Shown here: positions 16,752-25,610 of the stretch, in pieces | Numbering within the stretch: the stretch's first letter is position 1 | Layout: each line of letters opens with the position of its first letter | Assembly (NCBI GenBank): GCA_003132505.1 | Contig: PKXY01000028.1 | Coordinates: 14,291 to 78,290 of the forward strand | DNA length: 64,000 bases | DNA from: Solirubrobacterales bacterium | Lineage (GTDB): Bacteria; Actinomycetota; Thermoleophilia; Solirubrobacterales; Solirubrobacteraceae | Direction of reading: 5' to 3' | Program-made: the position numbers and the translations under genes | Notes under the pieces: model-generated | What the model was told of the DNA's origin: nothing | Database searches by the model: none | Seen by the model: the letters and a program-made list of their open reading frames with translations, nothing else

Positions 16752-17225
16752 ATGGTCGAAAGCAAGCACACCGAGTGGTATGACCGCGCGAGCCGCGCAC
16801 TCCAAGATGCCGGCTACCGTCGTGGCGGCGCCCGCCACGCGCTGCTCGAGCTCCTCGACACGCAGGCCTGTGCGTGCTCGGCGATCGAGATCGAAGAGAC
16901 GCTCCGCCACCGATCGCACGCCACGCGCACGGTCTCGCGTGCCAGCATCTATCGCATCCTCGCCGAGCTCGAAGCGCTCAGCCTCGTCACGAAGCTCGAG
17001 GTCGGCCAGGCGACGTGGCGCTTCGAAGCCACGCGCGGCGGCAAGCACCACCACCACCATCTGGTGTGCGATCGCTGCGGTAGGCTGATGCCGTTCGCCG
17101 ACGAGGCTCTCGAGCGCGAGCTGGTGCGGGTCAGCACGCGCGTGCCATTGGCGGTGGCGGAGCACGAGGTCATCCTCCGCGGGGCGTGCGAGCGCTGCAC
17201 CGACGACGCCTACAAGTCATTTTGA
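16752..17225 (+). CDS. zur: Fur/Zur-family metal-responsive repressor
   Basis: A 157-residue regulator with an N-terminal winged helix (RRGGARHALLELLDTQ, then RASIYRILAELEALSLV). The Fur histidine cluster GGKHHHHHLVCDRCG begins near residue 96, with a structural zinc site CDRC plus CERC at the C-terminus. As the last gene of the metal importer operon it most likely represses that operon when metal is sufficient. Zur (zinc) is favoured by genomic context with a ZnuABC-type importer, but Mur (manganese) cannot be excluded given the Glu-containing binding protein. Confidence 0.88.
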   Translation: MVESKHTEWYDRASRALQDAGYRRGGARHALLELLDTQACACSAIEIEETLRHRSHATRTVSRASIYRILAELEALSLVTKLEVGQATWRFEATRGGKHHHHHLVCDRCGRLMPFADEALERELVRVSTRVPLAVAEHEVILRGACERCTDDAYKSF

Positions 17226-17274
17226 GAGAGGTGACTAAGCTCTACGTTCGTAGCAACCCCCCACGACGGAGGCA

Positions 17275-17526
17275 ATGATGGGATTCGTTGACAAACTAAA
17301 GGCAGGGGCTGAGCAGGCCGGCAACAAGGCCCGTGAGACAGCGCAGGAAGTACAGACGAAGCGCGAGCTGGGCCAGGCTTACACCGATCTTGGCAAGACG
17401 GCTTCCGGACTCGTCGACCGCGGCGAGATCTCCCACGGCGAGCTCACAGCCGGCGTCGATCACATCAAGGAGTTGCAGGCGCGCCTGTCTGGCGAGGCCG
17501 CCAGCGAGACCGGGACCGACGAGTAG
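17275..17526 (+). CDS. Small helical protein of unknown function
   Basis: An 83-residue, charged, Ala/Glu/Lys-rich protein predicted to be a long amphipathic helix or coiled coil (VDKLKAGAEQAGNKARETAQ). It has no cysteines, signal peptide or membrane segment. GGAGG at 17267-17271 precedes tandem ATG codons at 17275 and 17278, so translation is well supported. It resembles small conserved actinobacterial stress/CsbD-like or SHOCT-like proteins only in general composition. Function unknown. Confidence 0.7.
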   Translation: MMGFVDKLKAGAEQAGNKARETAQEVQTKRELGQAYTDLGKTASGLVDRGEISHGELTAGVDHIKELQARLSGEAASETGTDE

Positions 17527-17538
17527 CAGCATCCTTTG

Positions 17539-17563
17539 GGGCGCGGCCACCGCGGCCGCGCCC
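17539..17563 (+). terminator. GC-rich stem-loop after the small helical protein gene
   Basis: A perfect 9-bp stem, GGGCGCGGC/GCCGCGCCC, with a 7-nt loop, 13 bp after the stop codon. No T-tract follows, so it is either a Rho-independent-like terminator of a high-GC genome or an mRNA 3' stabiliser. Confidence 0.5.
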
Positions 17564-17729
17564 AGGGCCAGGTCTTAAGCCGGCGCTCAGCTTGGGCTGG
17601 TTCGATCGCTCGGGGTGATCGAATGGTCGACGGCTAGTGCGGCGAGAACCCCGCAATGACGCACGCAGCCCAGGAGGTCGGGGCCGTTGCCGGTCGCCGC
17701 GACGCAGAGTTGTCCCGGAGGAGACTGAG

Positions 17730-18449
17730 TTGAAGCTGCAGCTATCTGTGCTGAGTCTGGGCGTCGCGGTGGCGCTCATGTCGGCGGCGCCCGACGCCGC
17801 GGGGCGACCCTCGCTCACGAGCCGTCACGTTGCGCGGCAGTCCGTCCCGCCGTCGCTCGCGGCCGCTGTCGCGGCGGTTCGCGGCGAGCTGCGGGGGATT
17901 CCCCAGCAGGGACTCGTGCTCGGAAACAGCTCGGCGCCCGTCACGGTCTTCGAGTACGCCGATCTGATCTCGCCGCCCTGCGCCGCCGCGGCGGGCACGG
18001 TGGTTGCGTCGGTGATCAAGCGCTTCGTCCGCTCGGGCGTGGTCAACGTCGAGTTCGAGCCGATCGTCGAGAGCCCGGTCTCGGAGGAGCTGGCGCTCGG
18101 CGCCTTTGCCGCGGGCGCGCAGAGCTTGGGTTGGGATTACGCGCAGCTCGCCTACATCCGCAGCACCGCACTGAGCAATGGCCCGCTCGACTCGCCGGGT
18201 ACGCTCGCGGGAGCGCTTGGACTCAATCTCCGGCTCTGGGGCTCGGCCCTGCGCCGGCCGCTGTGGCCGCACATGATCGAGAAGGCGGCGAGTGTGGCTT
18301 TGATCGGCAACTTCACTGCCTATCCCGTGTTCATCGTTCGCTCGGCTGCCGACGTCTTCGCGCCGCCCTTTATCAGGGTCCTCCGTGCACCGGTCACGTT
18401 CGCGAAGCTTTCCGCGACGATCCGGACAGCAGTGCGAACCGTCGGCTAG
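17730..18449 (+). CDS. Secreted DsbA/thioredoxin-fold protein lacking the first active-site Cys
   Basis: A 239-residue exported protein: TTG start at 17730 with GGAGGAG just upstream, then signal peptide MKLQLSVLSLGVAVALMSAA. The thioredoxin_4/DsbA-type core begins VLGNSSAPVTVFEYADLISP. The active-site CxxC is SPPC, so the nucleophilic first Cys is Ser. The cis-Pro loop (TAYPVFIV) is kept. The insertion domain is helical and the C-terminus is ordinary. It cannot act as a normal disulfide oxidase; a chaperone, isomerase-like or binding role is possible. The longer frame upstream lacks a signal peptide and is rejected. Confidence 0.78.
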   Translation: MKLQLSVLSLGVAVALMSAAPDAAGRPSLTSRHVARQSVPPSLAAAVAAVRGELRGIPQQGLVLGNSSAPVTVFEYADLISPPCAAAAGTVVASVIKRFVRSGVVNVEFEPIVESPVSEELALGAFAAGAQSLGWDYAQLAYIRSTALSNGPLDSPGTLAGALGLNLRLWGSALRRPLWPHMIEKAASVALIGNFTAYPVFIVRSAADVFAPPFIRVLRAPVTFAKLSATIRTAVRTVG

Positions 18450-18459
18450 CGGCGGCAGC

Positions 18460-19044
18460 TCAGGGTTGGGTGGCGTGCGCCACCGCAGCCTGACGGGCGG
18501 GCACGCGCGCCAGTTCGGTTCCCAGCTGGCGCGTCAGCGGATGGCTGGGAAGCAGCGTTTGCAGCAGCTCGAGGCTCTGTCGGTAGTGTGCGAGGCGCCG
18601 CGCCGGAACCTTGGCGCCCGGAACCTGCAGTTCGCGCGCCTTTGAGACCTTGTCTGCGGCGAACAGAGTCAGTGCGTCTGAACCGGAACGCGCGACCTGC
18701 TCACGGAGGGCTCTCTTTCGCGTCGCATAACCGTCGATCAGCGGGTTCTCGCTGACGGCGCTGACGAGGTACGTGACGCGCGTGCCGAACCGCTCGTTCA
18801 GCTCTTCCCGCGTCACCGCGCACTTCTCGATCACGTCGTGCAGCACGCCCGCGGCGATCAGCTCGTCGTCTGCACCGGCGCCCCGGAGTAGGTCGGCGAC
18901 CTCGCGCGGGTGGAGGATGAACGGCGCGCCATCGCAGCGCCGCCGCTGACCCTCGTGGCTGCGTTCGGCGTAGGTCAGAGCCGCGCGCGTAATCGAGAGC
19001 TCCTCGCCGCGGCGGTCAGTGTGCTCTTCGCGCATGGCAATCAC
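18460..19044 (-). CDS. HD-domain phosphohydrolase, (p)ppGpp hydrolase-like
   Basis: A 194-residue protein of the RelA/SpoT hydrolase type. It has PFILHPREVADLL (first metal His), AGVLHDVIEK (HD motif) and FGTRVTYLVSAVSE, followed by KVSKAREL. Stand-alone members such as Mesh1/SAH hydrolyse the alarmone (p)ppGpp with Mn2+. The usual HDxxED is HDVIEK here: the Glu is kept but the following Asp is Lys, so activity or substrate may differ. The GTG at 19044 and the ATG at 19035 are both possible starts. It converges with the DsbA-like gene. Confidence 0.75.
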   Translation of the reverse strand: MIAMREEHTDRRGEELSITRAALTYAERSHEGQRRRCDGAPFILHPREVADLLRGAGADDELIAAGVLHDVIEKCAVTREELNERFGTRVTYLVSAVSENPLIDGYATRKRALREQVARSGSDALTLFAADKVSKARELQVPGAKVPARRLAHYRQSLELLQTLLPSHPLTRQLGTELARVPARQAAVAHATQP

Positions 19045-19118
19045 GGCGGCAGCAGTGTAGGCGATCGCGCCTGCACCCGCGACCCTCGCCCGGGCCGCTC
19101 ACCGGCACGCGACATGCC

Positions 19119-21887
19119 GTGCGGCGAACTGTGACGATTCCGCGCGTGAGCGGTGCGAGCCAAATCCCCACGGTCACCGGACCGCGCGACTTCGCTGCCG
19201 ACGAGGGCCTTCTCGCGGAGGTGTTGCACGCGGTCGTGCGCGCCAGCGACGGTCCTGCAGCTGTTCACCTGCTCGACGAGGCTGTCGCCCTCGGCCAGGC
19301 CGCTCGCGCCGGCGACGAGGAGGCGGCTGACCGCCTGACGGCGCTGGTCGCCGGTCTCGATCTCGGCCAGACGGAGGTGCTGGTCCGCTCGCTCACACGC
19401 TGGTTTCAGCTCGTCAACCTCGCCGAGGACAACGACCGCGTGCGCCGCATCCGCAGGCGGGAGGAACGCGAAGCGCCGGCGCCGCGGGCCGGGTCGATGC
19501 GCCGGGCGATCGCGGAGCTCGCCGAGCGCGGTACGACAGCCGCCGAACTGCAAGCCGTGCTTGCGCACGCCGAGCTGCGCCTCGTGATGACTGCGCACCC
19601 GACCGAGGCCCGCCGGCGGACGACGATCGAGAAGCTCGCGCGCCTGTTCGGCATCCTCCGCGAACTCGACCGTCGCGGCGACAGCGATGTCGACGGCGCC
19701 CGCGCTCGCCTGCTCGCCACGGTGCAGGAGCTCTGGGGTTCGGATGAGCTCCGAGCGATCTCGCTGACCGTGCTCGACGAGGTCAGGGGTGGTCTCGTCC
19801 ATTTCGTCTCGACGCTGGCCGAGACGGTGCCGTGCATCTACCGCGACCTCGAGCGCGCGCTCGCCGAGTTCTACCCGGGCGAGCGCTTCGACGTGCCGCC
19901 GCTATTGACCTTCGGCTCCTGGATCGGGGGCGACCGCGACGGCAATCCGTTCGTCACCTCCACGACCACGGTACAGGCGCTCGAGTTGATGCGAGAGCAG
20001 TGCCTGCGCTTCTTCGAAGCGCGCATGGAGCTGCTCGCCGGGCGCCTCTCGCTCTCAGAGCGGGTCTGTGGTCCGGTGGTCGGCCTCGACCGGATCCTGC
20101 GACGCGGCACCGACGATTTTCCCGAGCTGGCGGTTCAGCTCGCGGCGCTCAACGCCGAGGAGCCGTACCGTCGCGCGCTGACGTTCGTGCGCGAGCGCGT
20201 TCGCGCAACGGCCCAGCACGCTGCGGGCGGCTACGCCGAGCCCGCGGAGCTGCTCGCGGATCTACGGCTCGTGCAGCGATCGCTGATCGGCGGGGCCGGG
20301 GAATTCACCGCCGCCGGCGACCTGCACGACGTGATTCGCCAGGTCGAGGTATTCGGCTTCCACTTCGCGCGGCTCGACATCCGCCAGCACGCTCTAATAC
20401 ACCGCAGCGCGCTCAGCGAGATATATGCGACGCTCGGCATCTGCGAGGACTACGAGGGGCTTGACGAGCAAGCTCGATGCGAGCTGCTCGTGGCGCACAT
20501 CGCGGACCACCGTCCGTTGATCCCGGCCGACATCGGCGGTTTCTCCGAGACGTCGCGGGAGACGATCGAGACGTTCCGCATGCTGCGGGAGGCTCTTTCG
20601 GGACCCCATCGCGGCGCCGTGCAGTCCTACGTGATCTCCGGCACCGAGAGTCCGGCCGATCTTCTCGAGGTGCTGCTGTTGATGAAGGAGGCGGGTCTCG
20701 CCGACGCCGGCGGCGTGCGCGCATGGCTTCGCATCGTGCCGCTGTTCGAGGCGGGCGCGACGCTCGCCGCGGCACCCAAGACGATGGACACCCTTCTAGG
20801 AGAGCCCGTGTACCGGGCCGCCCTCAGCGCGGTCGGCGACGAGCAGGAGGTGATGATCGGCTACTCGGACTCGAACAAGGATGTCGGCTATGTCGCCTCG
20901 GCGTGGGCTGCGTATCGCGCCCAGACGCAGATCGCGGCGGTGCTTCGCGGTCACGGTGTCAGCTGGGTCTTCTTCCACGGGCGGGGCGGTGCGATCGGGC
21001 GCGGGGGTGGTCCGACGAACAGCGCGATCCTCGCGCTGCCCCCGGGCACCGTCAACGCTCGACTGAAGATGACCGAGCAGGGCGAGGTCCTGACGGCGAA
21101 GTACTCGGTGGCGGAGATCGCCCACCGCGAGCTCGAGCTGGCGGCGAGCGCGACCCTGACGACGGGCGCGCCCGACGGCGCCGCTCGCCACGAGGTGTTC
21201 GAGCGGGTCGTGGAGGATATGGCTGAGATCTCGGCGGGCGACTATCGCGCGCTCGTGCACGACGACCCCGAGTTCGTCCGCTTTTTCGACGCGGTTACGC
21301 CGCTGGAGGAGATCTCACGGCTCCGGCTCGGGTCGCGCCCGGCGCGGCGCGGGGTGCACGACGGGATCGATGACCTCCGGGCGATCCCGTGGGTCTTCGC
21401 CTGGACGCAGTCGCGAATCGTCTTGCCGGCTTGGCTCGGGCTCGGCACGGCGCTCGCTGGTGCGCGTGAGCGTCACGGTCTCGAGCTGCTACGCGAGATG
21501 ACCGACGAGTGGCCGTTCTTCGCCACGCTGCTCGCGAACGCCGAGATGGCGCTCGCGAAGGCGGACCTCGGGATCGCCGGTCGCTACACCCAGCTCTGGG
21601 ATGACGCGCACCAACGAGATCGCATCTGGGGAACGCTCGTTGCCGAGCTCGCCCGCGCCGAGACCGAGCTGCTGTTGATCCGCGGCAACGACCGGTTGCT
21701 CGATTCGGAGCCGGTGCTCCAGGCGTCGATCGACCGCCGCAACCCGTTCGTCGACCCGCTGTCGTTCGTCCAGATCGCGCTGCTCGCAAGCCTTCGCCGA
21801 GACAGCCACGAAGATCACGACGCGCTTGGCCGGGTGAGCCTGCTGACGATCAACGGCATCGCCAGCGGGCTTCGGAACACCGGCTGA
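19119..21887 (+). CDS. ppc: Phosphoenolpyruvate carboxylase
   Basis: A 922-residue enzyme that fixes HCO3- onto PEP to give oxaloacetate for the TCA cycle. All signature sites are visible: catalytic His in MTAHPTEARRRT (about 153), GSWIGGDRDGNPFVT (about 265), GYSDSNKDVGY (about 585), and the mobile loop FHGRGGAIGRGGGP (about 625). The C-terminus ends RNTG, the invariant end needed for activity. Length is normal for bacteria. The start is GTG at 19119; GTG at 19146 is an alternative. It appears monocistronic, with a strong stem-loop downstream. Confidence 0.97.
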   Translation: MRRTVTIPRVSGASQIPTVTGPRDFAADEGLLAEVLHAVVRASDGPAAVHLLDEAVALGQAARAGDEEAADRLTALVAGLDLGQTEVLVRSLTRWFQLVNLAEDNDRVRRIRRREEREAPAPRAGSMRRAIAELAERGTTAAELQAVLAHAELRLVMTAHPTEARRRTTIEKLARLFGILRELDRRGDSDVDGARARLLATVQELWGSDELRAISLTVLDEVRGGLVHFVSTLAETVPCIYRDLERALAEFYPGERFDVPPLLTFGSWIGGDRDGNPFVTSTTTVQALELMREQCLRFFEARMELLAGRLSLSERVCGPVVGLDRILRRGTDDFPELAVQLAALNAEEPYRRALTFVRERVRATAQHAAGGYAEPAELLADLRLVQRSLIGGAGEFTAAGDLHDVIRQVEVFGFHFARLDIRQHALIHRSALSEIYATLGICEDYEGLDEQARCELLVAHIADHRPLIPADIGGFSETSRETIETFRMLREALSGPHRGAVQSYVISGTESPADLLEVLLLMKEAGLADAGGVRAWLRIVPLFEAGATLAAAPKTMDTLLGEPVYRAALSAVGDEQEVMIGYSDSNKDVGYVASAWAAYRAQTQIAAVLRGHGVSWVFFHGRGGAIGRGGGPTNSAILALPPGTVNARLKMTEQGEVLTAKYSVAEIAHRELELAASATLTTGAPDGAARHEVFERVVEDMAEISAGDYRALVHDDPEFVRFFDAVTPLEEISRLRLGSRPARRGVHDGIDDLRAIPWVFAWTQSRIVLPAWLGLGTALAGARERHGLELLREMTDEWPFFATLLANAEMALAKADLGIAGRYTQLWDDAHQRDRIWGTLVAELARAETELLLIRGNDRLLDSEPVLQASIDRRNPFVDPLSFVQIALLASLRRDSHEDHDALGRVSLLTINGIASGLRNTG

Positions 21888-21974
21888 ACGGGACTCGTTG
21901 CTGAGGGCCACAAATGATCCCTGCCTGCCGCTCGCGAGCGATATTCTGCCCCGACTGGGTTCCCCCAAGACCAA

Positions 21975-22002
21975 GTGGCCGCGCTTCGCGAAGCGCGGCC
22001 AC
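21975..22002 (+). terminator. Stem-loop terminator downstream of ppc
   Basis: A perfect 12-bp stem GTGGCCGCGCTT/AAGCGCGGCCAC with a CGCG loop, between ppc and the epimerase gene. No T-run follows. Confidence 0.6.
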
Positions 22003-22047
22003 GAACCTAACACTCGCCGACGCTAGGCGACGCTGGCTGGTGGCTCC

Positions 22048-22899
22048 ATGAAGGTTGTCGTCACGGGCGGTAGCGGCAAGGTTGGGCGCGCGGTCATCCG
22101 CGGGCTGCTCGAACACGGCCACGAGGTGCTCAACGTCGATCATCGGCCGCCGGAGCCGCCGGCGGCGAGCGCGCCGTTTCTCCCCGCAGATCTCACCGAC
22201 TACGGCCAGACGCTCGAGGCGCTCAGCGGCGCGGAGGTGATGTCCGGCATGGCGGCGGTGGTCCACCTCGCCGCGATTCCCTCGCCGGTTCACGCCACCC
22301 CCGATGTCACATTCGCGAACAACATCAGGAGCACGCACACCGTGTTCGCCGCAGCGGTCCGGCTCGGATTGAAGCGGGTCGTTTGGGCCTCTAGCGAGAC
22401 GACGCTTGGGCCACCGTTCGATCGTCCGCCGGACTACACCCCGGTGGACGAGCAGCATCCGCTTCGACCGGAGTCCTCCTACGGGCTCTCGAAGGTTCTC
22501 GGCGAGGAGATGGCACGCCAGTTCTCGCGCTGGAGCGAGATCCCGTTCATCGGCCTGCGCTTTTCCAATGTGATGGAGCGTGATGACTACCAGCAGTTCC
22601 CCTCGTACTGGGAGGACCCTCAGCTGCGCAAGTGGAACCTCTGGAGCTACGTCGACGAGAGCCACGTCGCGCACAGCGTGTGCTGCGCATTGGACACCGA
22701 TCTAGCGGGCGCGCAGGCGTTTATCATCGCCGCCGCCGACACCGTGATGCGGCGCCCGAGCCGCGAGCTGATGGCCGAGACCTTCCCGGGGGTGCCCGTC
22801 GCCGATGCGCTCGCAGAGCACGGCACACTGCTCGCTATCGACGGCGCGCGCCAAGCGCTTGGCTACAACCCGCGGTTCAGCTGGCGAGAGCTTTTCTGA
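22048..22899 (+). CDS. NAD-dependent epimerase/dehydratase (extended SDR)
   Basis: A 283-residue extended short-chain dehydrogenase with N-terminal Rossmann motif VTGGSGKVGRAV (residues 4-15), catalytic Ser in WASSETT, and YGLSK giving the Tyr-Lys pair (about residue 149). DNxxT-type loops fit nucleotide-sugar epimerases or uronate dehydrogenases; VVHLAAIPSP and the bulky C-terminal half resemble the latter. The substrate cannot be named from sequence. It stands alone between a terminator and a 204-bp gap. Confidence 0.85.
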   Translation: MKVVVTGGSGKVGRAVIRGLLEHGHEVLNVDHRPPEPPAASAPFLPADLTDYGQTLEALSGAEVMSGMAAVVHLAAIPSPVHATPDVTFANNIRSTHTVFAAAVRLGLKRVVWASSETTLGPPFDRPPDYTPVDEQHPLRPESSYGLSKVLGEEMARQFSRWSEIPFIGLRFSNVMERDDYQQFPSYWEDPQLRKWNLWSYVDESHVAHSVCCALDTDLAGAQAFIIAAADTVMRRPSRELMAETFPGVPVADALAEHGTLLAIDGARQALGYNPRFSWRELF

Positions 22900-23103
22900 G
22901 CGCTGTGTGAACCACGCGTGATCGACGATGCGGTCGCGTCGCGCAACGCCGGCCCGGACCGTGAGGCTTTTCTCACGCACCGGTAATGAGTGTCTTACGG
23001 CCGGGGTGGACACTCGTCGTTCATGGTTGCCGCGCCCCTGGAGGCAGCACGCTCGACGCCTGGCATCGCCGCAGCCGCAAACGCCTCGGAGACGGAGCGC
23101 CAG

Positions 23104-23814
23104 ATGCGGCGCGTCGGCGTCATCGCGGACGTCCACGCCAATCTTCCGGCGCTGATCGCGGCGTTAAGTGAGCTGGAGCGAATCGGCGTGGACGCCATCT
23201 ACGCCGGTGGGGATCTCGTCGGCTACGGCCCGCACCCGGTCGGCGTTTGTCAACTCCTCCAGTCGCGCTCGATCGCGAGCGCCTACGGCGATCACGACTA
23301 CGCGGTCGGTCACGACCTGGCGGAGTGCGGTGGCGCTGACGCGACCGCGGTCGAGCGCGAACTCGCTCGCCGATCGCTCGCCTGGACGCGTTCGCACAGC
23401 GACGAGTGGACGCGCGAGTTCCTGCGCGGTCTGCCGTTCGATCTACGCTTCACGCTTGGTGCCAATCGCATACGCTTGATGCACGGTTCGCCCCGAAGCG
23501 CCCGTGAGTATCTGTTCGAGCACCAGCCCACGATCACGTTCGAGCAAATCGCCACAGAGTCCGATTGCGATGTGCTCGTCTTTGGGGGCAGTCACAGGTC
23601 GTGGGTAGGCAAATACGCCGGTGTGTTGTTCGTCAACTGCGGGTCGGTCGGACAACCCGACGACGGGGACCCCAGGGCTGCGGTCGCGCTGCTGGAGCTG
23701 AGCCGGGACGGTGACGTTCGCGCCTCGATCGAGCGAGTGCCGTTCAACGTCCTGACCGGCGGCGGTAGGGCCGCTGACGCTGCCCGCGCGGACACCAACG
23801 GAGTGGCCCGCTGA
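23104..23814 (+). CDS. Calcineurin-like metallophosphoesterase with altered metal site
   Basis: A 236-residue phosphoesterase-fold protein. Metal-site motifs in order: ADVHAN (residues 8-13), GGDLVGYGPHP, AYGDHDY where most relatives have GNHD, RLMHGSPR, and FGGSHRSW where the family has GHTH. The GNHD Asn is Asp and the first His of GHxH is Gly, so one metal site is weakened. The ATG at 23104 gives the family-like start MRRVGVIADVH; an in-frame GTG at 22990 would add a low-complexity extension. The membrane-protein gene follows after 50 bp on the same strand. Confidence 0.8.
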   Translation: MRRVGVIADVHANLPALIAALSELERIGVDAIYAGGDLVGYGPHPVGVCQLLQSRSIASAYGDHDYAVGHDLAECGGADATAVERELARRSLAWTRSHSDEWTREFLRGLPFDLRFTLGANRIRLMHGSPRSAREYLFEHQPTITFEQIATESDCDVLVFGGSHRSWVGKYAGVLFVNCGSVGQPDDGDPRAAVALLELSRDGDVRASIERVPFNVLTGGGRAADAARADTNGVAR

Positions 23815-23864
23815 CCACCAATAACGCTGACATCGGCGCTCGCTCGCTGAGTGGCGGGCTCGCT

Positions 23865-25478
23865 GTGGCGGAGTACCCCGCAGGTCGCCGCCCAGCTCTC
23901 GCGGCTCTGCCGAAATCATCCGTCGGCTACGGCCTGGCGGCACCGGCCGTCGCGGCTCTGCTCGCCCTGACCGCGCTGGTCACCGGCGTGAGCGGCGGCG
24001 ACCTGGCCGCGGCGGTGTACCGGGTCGACCTGCTCCGCCGAGTCGGCCTTACCGTTTGGGATTCCGGTTGGTACGCCGGGCACTGGGTGCTCAGCTACTC
24101 GGTCCTGTTTCCGCCGATTGGCGCGGCGCTGGGGATATCGCTGACGGATATCGCCTGCGCCGCTCTTGCATCCTGGGCGTTCGATCGCCTCGTGACGCCG
24201 CGTTACGGTCTTGTTGGGCGCGCCGCCACGGGCCTCTTCGTACTCGGCACGCTCGTCCAGGTGGCGGCGGGCCGCGTGCCGTTCCTGCTTGGCCAGGCGC
24301 TGGCCCTGCTCGCGCTTCTCGCCGCGCAGCGCAGGATCTGGCCGCTGGCGTTCGCCCTCGCTACGGCCTCGTCGCTTTCCAGCCCGCTGGCCGGGGCGTT
24401 CCTCGCGATCGCGGCACTCGCTTGGTTGCTCGCCGATCTGCCAAGGCGGAATCTGCCGGTGGCGTGCCTGCTCGCGGCCGCCGTGATCCCGGTCGCCGCG
24501 CTCGGGTTGATCTTCCCGGGCCAGGGAACGATGCCGTTCTCGCTGCTCGATCTCTCCGGGATGCTCGCTCCGCTACTCGCGTTGATCCTGCTGCTCGACG
24601 ACTCCCAACGCGCTTTGCGGCTGGGTGCTGCGATCTACGGTGCCGCTGTGCTGTTCTGCTATTTGGTGCCGAGCGCGATCGGCGTCAATGTCACGCGGCT
24701 CGCCACGAGCGTTGGTCTGAGCCTGATGCTGTTCGCGCTGGCGGCGATCGGGCTGCGAGGTCATCGCGGCCGGCGGGCGTCGGCGAGAATCTGGGGCGCG
24801 CGCGCTCTGTTCGTCGCCGCCGTGATCTCACTCGCGCTCAGCGAATGGGTGCCGGTGGCCGGAGCGCTGCTCGGCTCGAGCAACCCGTCCAGCTCCAAGA
24901 CGTACTTCAGCCCGCTCCTCGCCTATCTGCTGCCCCACGACCAGCCGCTCGGTCGGGTCGAGGTGGTACCGACTGCGACGCACTGGGAGGCCGTCTACGT
25001 GGCGCTGTGGCTCCCGCTCGCACGCGGCTGGGAGCGCCAACTCGACACCGCCGACAATCCGATCTTCTACGAGCCCGGACGTCTCAACGCTTCGAGCTAC
25101 CGCGCGTGGCTCACGCGCAACGGCGTGCGTTTCGTCGCGCTCGCCAACGCGCCCCTCGACTACATCGCGGCGCCGGAGTCGCGCCTGCTCCGCGCGGGCG
25201 TGCCTGGTCTGCGGCTGGTCTGGCGTAACGCCAACTGGCGCGTTTGGGAGGTCGCCGGCGCGGCCGGCATTGTCAGCGGGGCCGGGCGGATCCTCAGCGA
25301 GCAAGGATCGACGGTCGTCCTGCAGGCCGGCCGGCGCGGCGCGATGCTCGTGCGCATCCACTACAGCGCGAACTGGGCGGTGCGCAGCGGCGATGCGTCG
25401 TTGCGCGGTCCTAGGAACGGCTGGATGATCGTGTCGGCGCGGCGCGCCGGGCGGATCGTTCTCGCGATCAGCCTGTGA
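23865..25478 (+). CDS. Polytopic membrane protein of unknown function, paralogue of the gene at 63673
   Basis: A 537-residue integral membrane protein with about ten hydrophobic segments in the first 340 residues and a soluble C-terminal ~190 residues. The layout resembles glycosyltransferase-C/PMT-like or 6-pyruvoyl-tetrahydropterin-synthase-related membrane proteins: an early luminal loop with WDSGWYAGHWVLSYSVLFPP, then helices, then an extracytoplasmic domain (FYEPGRLNASSYRAWL). The first 100 residues are closely similar to the partial protein at the end of the window. It is likely an envelope enzyme, but no reaction can be assigned. Confidence 0.8.
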   Translation: MAEYPAGRRPALAALPKSSVGYGLAAPAVAALLALTALVTGVSGGDLAAAVYRVDLLRRVGLTVWDSGWYAGHWVLSYSVLFPPIGAALGISLTDIACAALASWAFDRLVTPRYGLVGRAATGLFVLGTLVQVAAGRVPFLLGQALALLALLAAQRRIWPLAFALATASSLSSPLAGAFLAIAALAWLLADLPRRNLPVACLLAAAVIPVAALGLIFPGQGTMPFSLLDLSGMLAPLLALILLLDDSQRALRLGAAIYGAAVLFCYLVPSAIGVNVTRLATSVGLSLMLFALAAIGLRGHRGRRASARIWGARALFVAAVISLALSEWVPVAGALLGSSNPSSSKTYFSPLLAYLLPHDQPLGRVEVVPTATHWEAVYVALWLPLARGWERQLDTADNPIFYEPGRLNASSYRAWLTRNGVRFVALANAPLDYIAAPESRLLRAGVPGLRLVWRNANWRVWEVAGAAGIVSGAGRILSEQGSTVVLQAGRRGAMLVRIHYSANWAVRSGDASLRGPRNGWMIVSARRAGRIVLAISL

Positions 25479-25610
25479 GCCGTGGGCCGGGGCCGCGCCT
25501 CATGACGTCAAGCCGGCGAGCGCCGCGAAGTCGAAGCGAACGACTGACACGGCCCGACCGTTTGCGCGCACCCCGCGCGGGCAGGCGGACGCCCTCGGCT
25601 TACTGCGGCG

